Source of the DNA: Aphrocallistes beatrix
Taxonomy: Eukaryota; Porifera; Hexactinellida; Sceptrulophora; Aphrocallistidae
Length of the DNA: 64,000 nucleotides
NCBI GenBank assembly: GCA_963281255.1
Contig: OY725505.1
Coordinates: forward strand, 62,001 to 126,000
Direction: 5' to 3'
Part shown: positions 1 through 12,024 of the stretch, in pieces
Numbering within the stretch: position 1 is the stretch's first letter
How the letters are laid out: the number at the start of each line of letters is the position of its first letter
The notes under the pieces: model-generated
What the model saw: the letters and a program-made list of their open reading frames with translations, nothing else
Database searches by the model: none
What the model was told of the DNA's origin: nothing
Program-made: the position numbers and the translations under genes

Positions 1-2421
1 TTCCACCAACTTAAGATGAATAAATCTATCTTAATGAATCATCTCTACTTATTATCCTGGAACAGATACTAAATCAGGCAAAAACTTTGCCCTTCGACAA
101 AAATAGTTGAAATTATTCTATTGCAAATATTCTGTATTCTCACAATTGTTAATGCCATCATATCCATATCCATCTTATAGTGGGTAAGACACTTGTACTA
201 ACTGGTATTATGATTTTGTATGGCATTTTAAATACTTCGAAAGTATTTCTACGTATTTGTATTTGATGGAAGAAGCATCGAAGTCAAATTTTCTGAAAAT
301 AACTTCAAAGTTTTCTGATAGATTATCCAATATTTTATGAGCTCTTGTCTTTGCATTGATGGACTCTAGCTGCATTTAGTCGATTATTTTTTCAATTAAT
401 CCTCTATTTCGCTGTAATCTCACATCTGTCTGGATTTCGCTTCTATTCATGCTCAATTTTAATGGTCATTTTTGAGGTAACTAGCTACCATTGTTTAGGT
501 GCGACTTTAGCACCAAGTGCAACTTTCTCACGTCAAACCCATCTGTTTGTGATAAACTAGAACAATGCATTGTTTTCTAACATTTTCTCCCATTTCTCCA
601 TATGGTAGAAGCACGCAATTAGTTAACAGACCGTCGTTTGTTTTTCATAAGGAGCGAGTGTTAAATCTCACTCAGCGCTTCAGTAGTTCACATTCATCAT
701 GATGACAAGCGTGTTTACCATTTACAAAATTCCATGAATTATCCATTCGTAACGCGAATCCTATAGCTAAGTGGTTTATTACATCCTGGGAAGAGAGAAA
801 TAGGTTTTCATTATGCTTTGAAAATAAGGAATGTTTTGACAAAAAGCATTTCGTAATGCAATATTTGCATTGAAGCCTTTCCACATCCTATCTAAACCGA
901 AGAAACCCTCCACAATTACAAGTGTTAACGTACAGACTTCAGTATACTTGTCTCATTAGTGAGTTAATTAATATTCCAGCGATTATCTGACAGTGAAGTG
1001 CGAGAGCCGTTATTAATTAGGACAGTCTTGTAAAGGCAGTTAAACGCTGTTATCTCGTAAATCACATTAAACTATGAACTGATGTGTTGAAACTATTAAT
1101 TTCAACAAATTAATTTGCGCGCTATCGCTAATAATTTCCCTTTTGCAGAGCATAAAACTAAATCCACCTGAACATGCTCTAGTCAACTATTATTCCTGAG
1201 AAGTGCTACATAAGCACACAGCTTTCCTATCTATATCTTCGGAATTATTGCTATTGACAGGCCGACTGCACGACTGGAGTCTCTATCTCTCAAAACCAGC
1301 CTGAAAGGCTTCGTATTCCTCTGTATACAAGTAATTCTTTTGTTGTCTATCGATTACTTTATTGATTTCAATCGAAGATCACGAGCGATAAAAACGAAAG
1401 CTATTCTTGTTTAAATGTCGCTGTAAGCTTTATGCCATCGTGGAACTTGCAATGGTTGGGATTCTGTGGAGATAACTCCACTAGCAGAAGATAGCAGCTT
1501 ATGTATCAATCAATTACTATGCTACACATCTTATTCTTTCGATTATATGGTGATCATGATGTGCCATATTATCACTAATGAAGAGAACAAAAGTGCCTTG
1601 ACCTGAATGGCATTATCTATTAATTAAGTGTCGGATGGATATATGCTAATCTAGTTATTCAATTAACGATCCAAATTAGTAACCAGATTTGCAGCCGATT
1701 CTTATCTCACATTCCACTTTACCATTTGTCTATCTGGTTATTTGACAATAAATCTTTCGACCATGTGCAACAAAAATGTGATAGTTTTCCTCATGTGAGT
1801 TTAGATATAATAAAGGCCATTCTGCAACGTTTGTGGAAATCTAACTGAATAAGTAATGAGATGAATATTGCGCTGGAATTCACGTAATTGCGAACAGCCG
1901 GATTCCTCCAAATTTGGAGATACTGTGAACTCCAACCTACGTCCCCATCGCAACCATAGAGTTGGGAGTGAGTAAGGGAAAATATGGATTCCTCTTTTTC
2001 TGGCTGGTCGAGGTATCGCTAACATTTTATTTTGGCTTTACCAGCAATAATTGCAATCACATGTTTGCTATATTTCGCAAGAAAACGATACATCTGGCGC
2101 TCAGAATTTGGATGTTGTCATAGCTTATTTAGGATGCGGTCAATTTTCATTATCATATCTCCAGCTGTTAATATGTTTCAATATCTTAATGCATGACCTA
2201 GAATACTCCGTAAATTTGGATTTAAAGACTGCCTAAATGGACATGAGAGTATTTTTAGATTCAGAATTATCACTTAGGTACTAAATTCGGCAAGAATTTT
2301 TTAACAAAACACTGATAGATAGCATTTTAAACAGTTTTAAAATACTCTCGATTATGTGTCCTTTAATCCGAAAAATCATTCTAAAATGCATTAAGATTCA
2401 ATAAATATGAATGAAACTCAC
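1..2421. other. Non-coding flank; probably holds the end of Brachyury
   Basis: No convincing gene is visible here. Short open frames occur on both strands (for example 672-884 minus and 2051-2236 plus), but they have no recognisable motifs or splice structure. The last coding exon of the minus-strand Brachyury gene should lie here, because the exon ending at 2422 finishes with a good donor (GTGAGT). The only fairly long candidate is the frame at 1801-2018 minus, reached through an AG at 2019-2020. Its product does not look like a Brachyury tail, so I leave it unassigned. Confidence 0.4.
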
Positions 2422-5347
2422 CCATCACTTTAGTTTCATGTCTCATCACAGAGTTCGGAGATACGGTCGAATACGGCGCATGTCTGCTATGCCCTCTAAT
2501 GCTGTATCTTGGATCATGAATCGCGGCGTATTGCCCTTCAAGTAGAGTTTGGTTCATGGTATACGGAACTGATTGCAATTGGGAGAGTTGGCTCATTCGT
2601 GTGGGATTGATTGGCATATTCTGCATGTTGGGTACTTGCATGCCAAACCATCCTATAAAGAAAATCTGAATTTAAAAAGTGTATCTTGGGTTCAATGTTC
2701 TTTGTTGTTAAAGTTTATCTCCGCTATATATTGTTAAAAATAATTGAAATGTCACGTAACTACTTTGTTTAGTAAGTTGAATGTTTTTGCCATACTTCAT
2801 TAGATTCTATAGAATCTAATGACACCTTTTCTTATCCGTAAATAAGCATTGAATTGGCATTCATAGTCGACAACCCATGACTGATCTTATATAAATTCCT
2901 TATTACTTATCCTTTTGACGAAATTAGAAGGTCATGAGTTCAGTTTTAAACCCGATTTCAGTTTATCTTACGGACTTGTGTTATCTCATAAATGAGTTTG
3001 CTGTTTATGGTTACCTGGTGAAACGTAATGCTGATAGTCCGCCTGTTGGCATTCTTTTCTAAAAACAAAAATCATATTAAAATCTCAAACATACAATACA
3101 TGGCTACATCTATAAAGTTAAATTTATTTACCTTTCTTTGGCATCCAAAAAGGCTTTGGCGAAAGGATTGTACCTGATCTTTAGAGTTGTAATCTATATA
3201 GGATATATATGTTAATTTTTGAGCAAATCTTCAACATATTTCTCTTTTGACTAATCATTGAAATGCTTAATTTTGAATGATAAGTTGGTGTGATTTCCAA
3301 AAAGCCACGTTGCTTGCAACTATATCTATTTATTGACAGTATTTAATGCTAAATTTGCTTGAAAACTTACCTCTTCGTTTTGATATGCTGTAACTGCAAT
3401 GAATTGAGCCTCTGGGAAGGAGGATGAACACACTTTAAGGGGATTGCTGTCAGCGTGATTGGACTCTACCTTCACGACGAATACCCTTGGTTCATACTTG
3501 TGCAGCGAATTCAACATAATCTAAAGGAATTGATTCACATTTAAACTTTTTTAATTTAGATATGGTATTTTTGGACCCTTTCAAGAGGCCTCTTTTCTGA
3601 AGAACTTTTGATCAAAGATAGGCTCTATCTACATTTGTGATGGGAATACACTTAATCTAATTAATGGTACTTACCTGTCCATTTGAGTTTTGCTTGTTGG
3701 AGAGTTTTACTTTACAGAACTGTATCGGCTGCTTCATCCAATGACTCCCGAAATGTGGGGAATCTGGGTGGGTATACTGACAGCTAGGCACTGCGGGCTC
3801 TGGTTTACCTCCGACTATCCATTCCCCGTTAACAAACTTCCAGCGTGTGCAATCGGCAGCTGTGAAGTCGAGCAGTACGTTGTACATGGCTTTAGGATCC
3901 AAGCCACGCACTTGCACCTTCAGAATGGGGAACATCCGTCTATAGAATATGAATGGCGTTTGGTAATGCAACATTATTTTCAACACAATTAATTAAACAC
4001 TTAGAAAATATTTTATAAAAAATGAATCTGAAGACTGACAGCTATTTTTAGAAAGACCTTGGTAATAGTGATTTGTAACAATCCTTGATACCCATTAGTA
4101 ATATTGACTAATTTATTGGTAAAATCATGTTCTAATAGGACTTTATTTGATTAATTTGGCTCAGGACTTTAGACTACAACCCAGGTGAGTTTTTGTCTAA
4201 TATTTTTGACAATTTAGCCATCTGTCTATTTGAACTGCGAAATTTGTCCTCGCTTAATTTTTTTCGATGTAATCTGAATGATCATTCACATTTTCTCTCT
4301 CTGATTAAACCAAGTTGAGATCATGTGACATGTAGAAAAGTTTTTTATTATTTAATTAACGTAAGCCTGCTTTCAACTTGATTGCCAAGTAAAATGGTAC
4401 AATCGAATCAAGCAATCTCTTATCACTATTCTTTATTCAACGTTTTGAAACTATTTTTTAAGAATCATTGTTCACTAACCTTTCGCCCACTGAACTATGT
4501 TTGGCTTCACTAAGCGAAACAAGCGAGTGTGCAACATTTTATCAATAAATTAAAATATTATGTTTTTGAGTTGTCCATTTATGTCAACACACTGCATATA
4601 ATAAATTTATCTGACTAAACACTAATTATTATATTTTATTCGAAAAGATCGACCTACACATTGCAGAGTTCTGCTAGTTCCAATAAATTATATTTACATT
4701 TTTCGTAGAGTTAAAGCTGCAAAATTGCCTCATTTCCTATTGCAACAGTTTTTGGTTAAACTTTGTGATTAAAAATACTACAAACGTGGATAAAAATTTT
4801 CTATTAATTATTATACACTAAATTTTGAAAGATTTTAAGCATATCTTTTAAAAGTGGTTTATTAAAGCGATGAATTCAGTTAACACACGAATAGTATTTT
4901 ATTTTACTAGCGCTTTAATGCTAATTATGCAAAGTCCTGCCTCCTAATAATTTCATTCATTCTTGAAAGAGTTGATAATTATGATAAAACTTATCTATTT
5001 CTTTAAAAGGTTAATATTTTAATTCTATTCATAATCGTTTCATAATTTTATTTTCGTCCATGTGTGAATTTATTTTAAAGTCCTGTTAAAAACAACTTGT
5101 CAATAGACATTATTCAGACTGAATTGAGAATTAATTAATTAATCGATTAGTAATATTTAAATAATTTTAATTTAATTCCTCACCTCCCTGCCTTCGTAAC
5201 TATCATCTCGTTCGTGAGTGCTTTGAATTTCCTCCACAAGTCAATCTCTTGAAGAATAATTTCTGGTTTTTCTGACATACACATGTCACCCTCATCGCAA
5301 TTTTCATTTCCTGTAAGCCCGATTAAACTTTGATACTCGTCCGACAT
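2422..5347 (-). CDS. TBXT: Brachyury, T-box transcription factor (3' end incomplete)
   Basis: Brachyury is a nuclear DNA-binding regulator of gastrulation and axial or blastoporal tissue. Six exons are joined with continuous phase: 5184-5347, 3675-3939, 3371-3520, 3132-3193, 3015-3058 and 2422-2652, giving about 305 residues. The start ATG at 5347 opens a frame that reaches [20 protein letters not shown], the classical start of the T-domain. The T-domain continues through [65 protein letters not shown] and [14 protein letters not shown]. These match Brachyury more closely than Tbx2/4/6-type members. The region after the T-domain is rich in Met, Gln and Asn ([17 protein letters not shown]). 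Exon 6 ends in GTGAGT with one base left over, so at least one further exon is missing from this model. Family assignment is near certain; the tail is not resolved. Confidence 0.93.
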
Positions 5348-5435
5348 AGTTAAGGAATATTCAAATTTGTGACTGTTTGATATTAGTTGCGAGGTGGTGT
5401 GAAGTTGTGTCTTGATGTTAGTTCAAAGATTGTCA

Positions 5436-5443
5436 CTTTTATA
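5436..5443 (-). promoter_or_regulatory. Possible TATA box of Brachyury
   Basis: TATAAAAG on the minus strand, about 90 bases upstream of the Brachyury ATG. The spacing would leave a 5' leader of roughly 60 bases. This is the only canonical TATA motif I noticed close to that start. The assignment rests on motif and position only. Confidence 0.35.
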
Positions 5444-6911
5444 CTTTATTATTACCTATTAACATGAATAAACACGATTTATATAGCGACAGGCTATAGA
5501 AACGTCACTGCGATTTTGTATATTAAATTGTGGAATAGGCCCTCAAGTTGAATATTCCATGAAGCGGCTTCGAAATATTATAGCACTGAGATGTGAATTT
5601 CAAAAGAATAGTGCTATAGTGATATTTTGATTCTTCATTCTAATTAACATCTGTGCTGGAGAGTTGAACATATGATTGGTGGCGGGGAGGAAAAGGTATG
5701 AAATTCCTGTGGTGTCTAGGCAGTACAAATTAATTATGGAAAATGCAATATTTAAAATCTTAGTTTTAGTAAGTCAATAATACTTCACTATGGTTGCCAT
5801 CTAAAATGCAAGATTAACAGTCTTACATTATAATTTTTTTTATTTAAAAATCTTGCATGGTAAAATGATTGTTAACCAAGAAATGAAATTTTAATGATAT
5901 TCAGAGAAAAAATATTAATCAAATTTTAACACTTTCAAAAGAATGCATGATTAAGTGACTTCCGTGATCATTGCCATTAAATTCAATAAAAATCCTCGAT
6001 TCGTAATTACGACAATTGATAAAATGTATTTTGAGATGTAACACTGTTTTATGCTGCAACATTTTGATAATTATATATACATACTTGTATGTAGAGACAT
6101 CTCTTGATTTAACCGTACGACGTCAAATTCCAATTAATTATATCTTACATTGCGACACCTTAAAATTAGGTCAGACTGAATGCAATGATTTTGGGAGCAA
6201 AAATCTATCATTCATATGAACCACGTAGATAGACATTAGTCAATGTGGGGAGCAGTCATTTACTCTTAGTCCTGTGTTAATTTAATTAAGTTATCAACCT
6301 TGTATACTTTTGGGATCAAATTGCATTTAAGGAAAATCATCTCCTTGAAACTGATAGCTAACAAATGGGTGTAGCTCCCGATGATCAGTCGACAAGGTGC
6401 GAAAAGGTTGCACATACATTTTTCTAATATCTTATATCTTTGAACAAAATACATTTATCCTAATATTTACAAATATAAATCTTTTCTGACTTTTCAATTA
6501 AAATGGTAAATCAACTGTCATTTTGGAGAGGTACGTAATTATAATTGTAAAATGGACACATTTCATGACTTAAGACATAAGAAACTGTGCTAGAATTTCA
6601 AAATATGCATATTTTGTTCTATGAACTAAAAAATTTGATTTTAAACGATCGAAATAATTTGCAAAGGGATGGTTTTTTCTATTTTTTAGCAAATTTAAAT
6701 TGAGTCTTTCAAATCTGTAATGCAAAACATATCAAGAATGAGTTGCAAAATTTTTCTGTACAATAGCTACTTTATAATTGGTTTTGGTGGAGGAGAGCAT
6801 AAGTAAAAGTACAAATAAGTATCGTTGATTATCAAAAGTAAATTTGATTTCATTACATTCAGATATATTAGCAAGATTGGAAAGACTTAAATATGGAAGA
6901 GTGGAGTGAGA

Positions 6912-7125
6912 TCAATGCACCACTTGTTCAATGGATTCTGCGCTTATTCTACCAAATTTTGTTGCCTCAAAGTTACCAATCAAGTAACTTGTGTTGCGAT
7001 GTGTTCGTTTTAAATATGAATTAAGTTTTTCATTGAACCACATCAATTGTTTATCAGCGTAGGCTTCGGTAGGGTTGGTAGGGCCATGACCCACCAATAA
7101 TTTGTCAAAGGCTATTATCTTCTAT
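6912..7125 (-). pseudogene. Possible exon or remnant of a metallo-hydrolase-like protein
   Basis: An open frame of about 70 codons runs from a possible acceptor (AATAG just above 7125) to a stop at 6912. It contains LLVGHGPTNPTEAYADKQL followed by a helical charged stretch (WFNEKLNSYLKRT). The VGHGP motif with a nearby acidic helix resembles the late GHGP segment of metallo-beta-lactamase-fold hydrolases. No upstream exon carrying the HxHxDH metal motif was found on this strand, so it may be a last exon, a decayed fragment or chance. Weakly supported. Confidence 0.2.
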
Positions 7126-7139
7126 TAGCCATAATGATA

Positions 7140-7255
7140 TTTGTCTAAAAGCCCCTACCAACCAGGAGTGCTCGACAGGGGGGCTAGCGTTCCCAGACGG
7201 AGGGGCTGTAGCCACCTGTCCCCCCTGGCGCCATTCCTGCTACCCCCCTGAATTA
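7140..7255. repeat. GC-rich repeat patch
   Basis: A G- and C-run-rich segment, with runs such as CAGGGGGGC and TGTCCCCCCTGG, inside a strongly AT-rich interval. Similar GC-rich insertions with foldback symmetry occur at about 15800-15920, 17885-17990, 19855-19990, 25395-25476, 54869-54933, 56513-56628 and 63068-63215. It is probably a member of a related group of short elements. Its ends here are unclear. Confidence 0.4.
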
Positions 7256-7339
7256 TTCTGGCTTGTAACTGATGTCGCCATTGGTTTCACTGTATTCAGT
7301 GATGCGGAACAATTTTTGATCATATAAGTCCCTAATATA

Positions 7340-7478
7340 CAGTAGAACTCAGTTAGTACGTACTCATTTCCCTGAACCATAATTCATTTAATATATAGAT
7401 TCCTATGAAAGATCAACTCGGTTAGTACGTACTTACGGATAGTACGTACTTTTTTATCGTCTTATCCGAGTTCTACTG
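7340..7478. mobile_element. Tigger/pogo-like MITE, 139 bp, TA-flanked
   Basis: The terminal inverted repeats begin CAGTAGAACTC at the left and end GAGTTCTACTG at the right, flanked on both sides by TA (7338-7339 and 7479-7480). Internally the motif AGTACGTACT is repeated three to four times in both orientations, so the element folds back. The TA duplication and CAGTAGAAC ends resemble non-autonomous Tc1/mariner-pogo elements. No transposase is present. Confidence 0.75.
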
Positions 7479-9786
7479 TATTTGGATAATATGAGCCAAA
7501 GTCGCATGAAATTGTGAATGAATTCGAACAGTTGGAGCATTTTACCAAACATATTTACGCAATTTTTTGAGAGGAATCTAATAGGCGATATCCTAAATAC
7601 AAACATGACTTATTCTTCAGAATAATACGTTTTGATTGAAGTAAACCACGACTATCTACCATCTTTCTCAGTATATGTATATATTTTATTTATTCTATAT
7701 GTTTATTTGCAGGTATTTAGTGAGTTGATCTAGAGAAAATATCCCTCACTAATAGTCAGATTTTTCCTAAACCGCCTTTATATATAGAAAATCTACCCAC
7801 ATATTTCCTTATGCTATAAATACTTTTTTACTAAATGTTACATTTCAGACATGAGTTCTATAGATATGACATGTTGTGTCTGCAGAGTTTGTGATATAAT
7901 GAAATTTAGTGATATTGGAACAAGTATATTCCACTAATGGAAATGATGTCGTTGCATAGTTCAGCTTATCAATTGAACCCTAAATGTGTTAGATGCATAT
8001 CAGTCATTCTGACCTATACAATGGTTATGCGAGTCTCAAAATCAAATTGCTAGAATCAATGAATATTAAAATTCAAAGCTGCTAATTTCATTAAAATCCT
8101 AGTCACATGATTCGACCCTAATAGAGAGGTAAATATTTGTGTTTATGTAGGTAATGCAGTTAGACGGACACCTGATCTTTCAGACCAATAATCTGGCCTC
8201 AATGCTTTCGCTAGTCCTGCAGTTACAGTATCATTATTTGAATTGCAAATTTCTTTGAAAATATATTTGCTTAATTAATTATCGTACCCATGTGAAATCT
8301 ATGTCCAAGTATGTCAGTCGACAGGCCGACAACAATGCATCTCCAAAATGTATTCATTCATTGCAACCTAAATTAACCAAAATAGCTTATTTCATGGACT
8401 TAGACCAATTGATGCGGTAGAGAATCGAAAATGCAATATTTGGAGTCTACACTCTCGAAATTCTTACGATGCATAGATTTTAGCTGACATCCGCGCTCTG
8501 TTTCAAAATTATTAAAAAAATCCGCATTGAAATGTGTGAAAATACGTATCTACGTATGTTGACTAATAAATTATTTGCATCATTTTAAGTACAAAAATAA
8601 AGATGAGTTCGAAGATAATTTCAGTTTTACATATATACTTTACAACTAAACCCAATTCAGTAAGAGTTGAAATGCGATATTTCGCAGGATAAGAATGAAC
8701 AAACATTTAGACAAAAGTGTTATCACCAAATTTCAATCTTTATATTAAAGATACGGCAATAATTCATAAGTTTTAAAGTAGAAAATTAGAATGCATTTAA
8801 ATTCTCAAAATACCGAACCCACAATTTGGTCTGAATTGAATTTATTGAATAGAAATCACAGTCTCCCCCTAATGGCATTGATAATGGATTCAACCATACT
8901 TCCTAATCGTATTAATTTCATCAGAAACCTAAGTATATTTTCTTTGGGTCTGATACAGTCTGATAAGTTGGATGTACTTTATCTCATCAAAGTCTACCTT
9001 CTAACATCTTATCTATAAAACTCTAGATTCTCATTACAAGATGTTAAGTGTAAATGTTATTGAATAATGAATCTAATAATTGTGTAATGTTAATTGACCT
9101 TAATTTTGCAAATAGACCCAAAATTCTGAGACGTAGTAGCTCAATTGAGTTAATTACATATCTCTACATTTAATGCAATAATGAAAAAACACTTGGTTGG
9201 GAAAGGAAAGCAAAACACTTCGGATGGTCAAAGATTCCTTTTTGTCCGATCAAATGTTCTATACAATCAAGGCTGTATCCTTCGACCAAAATAGTTTTTT
9301 TACGACACTTAACAGAGAATAAGTGGATACTAAAATTATTTAAAAAGAACTTAGAATTTGTGAAATTGATTTCCTAGCATAAGTTTGTTATAAATGCTCT
9401 AACAAACCTTGCAAAATATTTCAAACCATTAATTAGACCAGTTGGATCAAGAAATTAGAACTGCAAACTTTACTCAATTAAATTGACATATGGTCCAAAT
9501 ACTTCACATTTGTCCGAGAATTAGACTGCTAAATTTGTGCATCGTATTCAGTACAAGACTGGATATGAGAGCAAATCGTTTTATTATTTTGGTGTGCGCT
9601 AAATTCTTATGTTTAATTAGAAAATTATTTCGTAATATCATCTGGCACAAATTCAATTATTTCAAATAGATGTTATTCTTCACTGACCTTTGCGATCACA
9701 TATGATTACTTCTTATACACCCATTTATATTGAATAGAAATGATAAACTAGAATAATATGGAAAATAATACACTTAAAATGTTCAA

Positions 9787-10809
9787 ATGATTAACTCTTC
9801 AACCTCAAAAGTCGTATTTGTGTACTTTTTCTTGCTACCTGTGTTGTCTGGAGCAACGCTATCCATTTTCTGGACATACTATCACCACTTTTATCAGTCA
9901 AGTTTGGTTGCACTTTTGCTCGCACTTCTTTTCTCCTTTTACGGATTTCGTCGGGGATCGCTCAGTTTTGACGGTGCATTATTCGCAATTATTGTCGGCC
10001 ACGCGCTAACATTTGCGAATGCGTCCTTCTTCTTCTGTTTAATCACCTTTTTCCTGTCAAGCTCCAAGCTAACCAGGTATAAATCGAAGGAGAAATTGAA
10101 GACGATGGGTGACGAGCATATTACTGGAGGAAAACGTAATTACATGCAAGTTATTTGTAACGGAGCCGTTCCAACGCTATCCGCAATGGGCTACACTCTC
10201 TTCGGAGGTAAAGGAATATTCATCGACGAAAATTTTCCGATACTCTACCAGGATTTCATATCAAAATGGATACCTTTTAAGGTAACGCCGGATATTTTTG
10301 AATTCGGTGTTGTCGCTAGCCTTGCTGCAGCCTGTGGTGATACGTGGGCATCTGAGGTTGGATCTGCGATTGGAGGAAAACCGCGACTTATAATAAACCC
10401 TTTCAAGCAAGTACAAGAAGGCACGAATGGTGGAGTGACCGTTATCGGTACAATAGCGAGCTTTTTGGGTGGAATGGCCGTTGGTGCTGCATACTTGTTT
10501 GCAGATATTTTATCTTTAATTCACAAAGGATACCCAACACCTTTCGCTCCGTACATCATTTCAAGTGGTACGCTCATATTAAAATTCGGCCTCATCGGGT
10601 TTGTTGGATCACTTGTAGATTCCATTATAGGATCAATTTTTCAATACTCGGGGATTCATGTGAAAACAGGACAAGTTAGCGAAAACCCAACTGAATGCAA
10701 ATCTCGGATCTCAGGGCTTAATATCCTTAACAACAACATGGTTAACCTCGTGTCTATAGCTATTGTAACTTTGGTTTACTGTTCTGCGTTACAGATTTAC
10801 GGTTATTAG
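9787..10809 (+). CDS. TMEM19: TMEM19 / DUF92 family membrane protein, single exon
   Basis: The protein has 340 residues, close to human TMEM19 (336), and is encoded in one exon from an ATG at 9787. It is strongly hydrophobic, with an N-terminal hydrophobic segment (FFLLPVLSGATLSIF) and several membrane helices. Two conserved blocks identify it: FLSSSKLTRYKSKEKLK, and ACGDTWASEVGSAIGG followed by the EGTNGGVTVIGTIAS block. The family also contains the plant and cyanobacterial phytyl-phosphate kinase VTE6, but the animal substrate is not established, so I give no reaction. Orthologues I know of have several introns, so the uninterrupted frame is notable. The next gene downstream is also intronless and on the same strand. 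Confidence 0.92.
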   Translation: MINSSTSKVVFVYFFLLPVLSGATLSIFWTYYHHFYQSSLVALLLALLFSFYGFRRGSLSFDGALFAIIVGHALTFANASFFFCLITFFLSSSKLTRYKSKEKLKTMGDEHITGGKRNYMQVICNGAVPTLSAMGYTLFGGKGIFIDENFPILYQDFISKWIPFKVTPDIFEFGVVASLAAACGDTWASEVGSAIGGKPRLIINPFKQVQEGTNGGVTVIGTIASFLGGMAVGAAYLFADILSLIHKGYPTPFAPYIISSGTLILKFGLIGFVGSLVDSIIGSIFQYSGIHVKTGQVSENPTECKSRISGLNILNNNMVNLVSIAIVTLVYCSALQIYGY

Positions 10810-12024
10810 CATCTAAATAATGTATGTCTAGCTAGTTCATTACAACATTTTTGTTATAGAATTGGTAAGCTCTTTGGTTCCTGGAAGTTTGCATTTGTTA
10901 ATAATTACGTTAACTTCTATGCATGTGTGCTTTTGGTATGCAATATATAAATACTTAGATATTACATTATTTTGACCATGGATATTAATCTAATTTGGAT
11001 TTCTAATATTCAACCATGTAATTTGCTATTTTCCATTATTGCTGTAGTTCTACATATAAAACAGCTTGCTAAGTAATTTAGCATATGTATATTCATATCT
11101 ATGGTTAATGCACTATAACTAATTAAGAACGATATTTCAGTTCCAAAGGAACACTAGCCAGAGGTGTGAAATGTCAAATATTAATTTGTTAATAATTCAC
11201 AAATAGCTTTATATGGGAAAAATAGTATTTCACATAGTCAATACCTGTTAATACAGCTTTATAGTAAAAGATGAAAAGGTGTGGAAAAGTTATTAAATTT
11301 AACAAAAAAATATCAACATCTGCACCATTAAGATCCAATATACCAAATTTAAAGGAAATGGGACTATTATACCATTTGTAAGATTGCCAAGATGGATAGA
11401 TGTAAACACACAGTCCATATTGTAAGGTCAAAAATTTCCATGAACCCAGGAGCATTTTTAACTTTTTGCAAAAACACATCAAATGAGGTGGTTGCACAAC
11501 CGTTCCAATTGATTTTTTTGTTGACAGAAAAATTGCACTGGCATGACCCTTTGGTTTTTTTAGCACGTGTAGTCACTACCCCAATGTTGTTCCAAAATGG
11601 CGATGGATATTACTACAGAGCTATGAAAAACCTTACACAATCTACCCATGCCAAATTTGTAACAACTTGTTGTCAGATAGGTACTAACACAACCTTCCAC
11701 CTCTAAAGAGTTTAGTCTATTGGTTGCAATGCATAATAAGTGTACTTTGAGACTAAGGATTAAATTTCACCACATATAGAAGTTGGTGTCGTGGTAGGAT
11801 CAGTAGACACATTATTTGGACAATACTATGTTGCATTTGAATATGATGGCAGTAGCTAAAACCTTGAGCCGCTTTGTCTGAAACAAATATTTAAATTTGA
11901 CTGTTGCTCAGCAACTCAAACCACAATAAGACACCCCCATAGACTTCTTTCTACTTTGAAAGTACTTAAAAGGGAAATTTACGTCGTCCATCCCAAAAGT
12001 TACAATAAAAGATATCCTCAAATA
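10810..12024. other. Intergenic region between TMEM19 and the PDZ gene
   Basis: About 1.2 kb. Overlapping frames occur at 11189-11576 (minus) and 11392-11706 (plus). The minus frames contain a block resembling KKPKGHASAIFLSTKK, which could be a decayed piggyBac-type transposase fragment. The frames are broken by stops and the resemblance is too weak to call. Nothing else stands out. Confidence 0.35.

Larger units (their letters stand above)
5348..9786. other. Intergenic region between Brachyury and TMEM19
   Basis: A 4.4-kb AT-rich interval between divergently placed genes: Brachyury starts at 5347 leftwards and TMEM19 at 9787 rightwards. It contains a TA-flanked foldback element at 7340-7478, a GC-rich patch at about 7140-7255 and a possible gene remnant at 6912-7125. 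The rest shows no coding structure I can support. Brachyury cis-regulatory sequence would be expected here, but I cannot point to specific sites. Confidence 0.5.

Noticed and set aside
672-884. 70-codon minus frame with a Cys/His pattern like a zinc finger
   Set aside because: The Cys and His spacing does not fit a C2H2 or other known finger, and there is no splice context.
3690-3992. 100-codon plus-strand frame across Brachyury exon 2
   Set aside because: It is the antisense shadow of the T-domain exon, which has strong family motifs on the minus strand.
8791-9018. 75-codon plus frame
   Set aside because: No motif, low-complexity Leu/Ile composition expected of AT-rich DNA, no neighbours to splice to.
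11189-11706. Overlapping frames on both strands, minus frame faintly like a piggyBac transposase segment
   Set aside because: Frames are interrupted, lack the catalytic Asp motifs and no terminal repeats were found; similarity is too weak.
11956-12024. Upstream extension of the PDZ protein
   Set aside because: The frame is open but starts with TTG; the first ATG is 12025.
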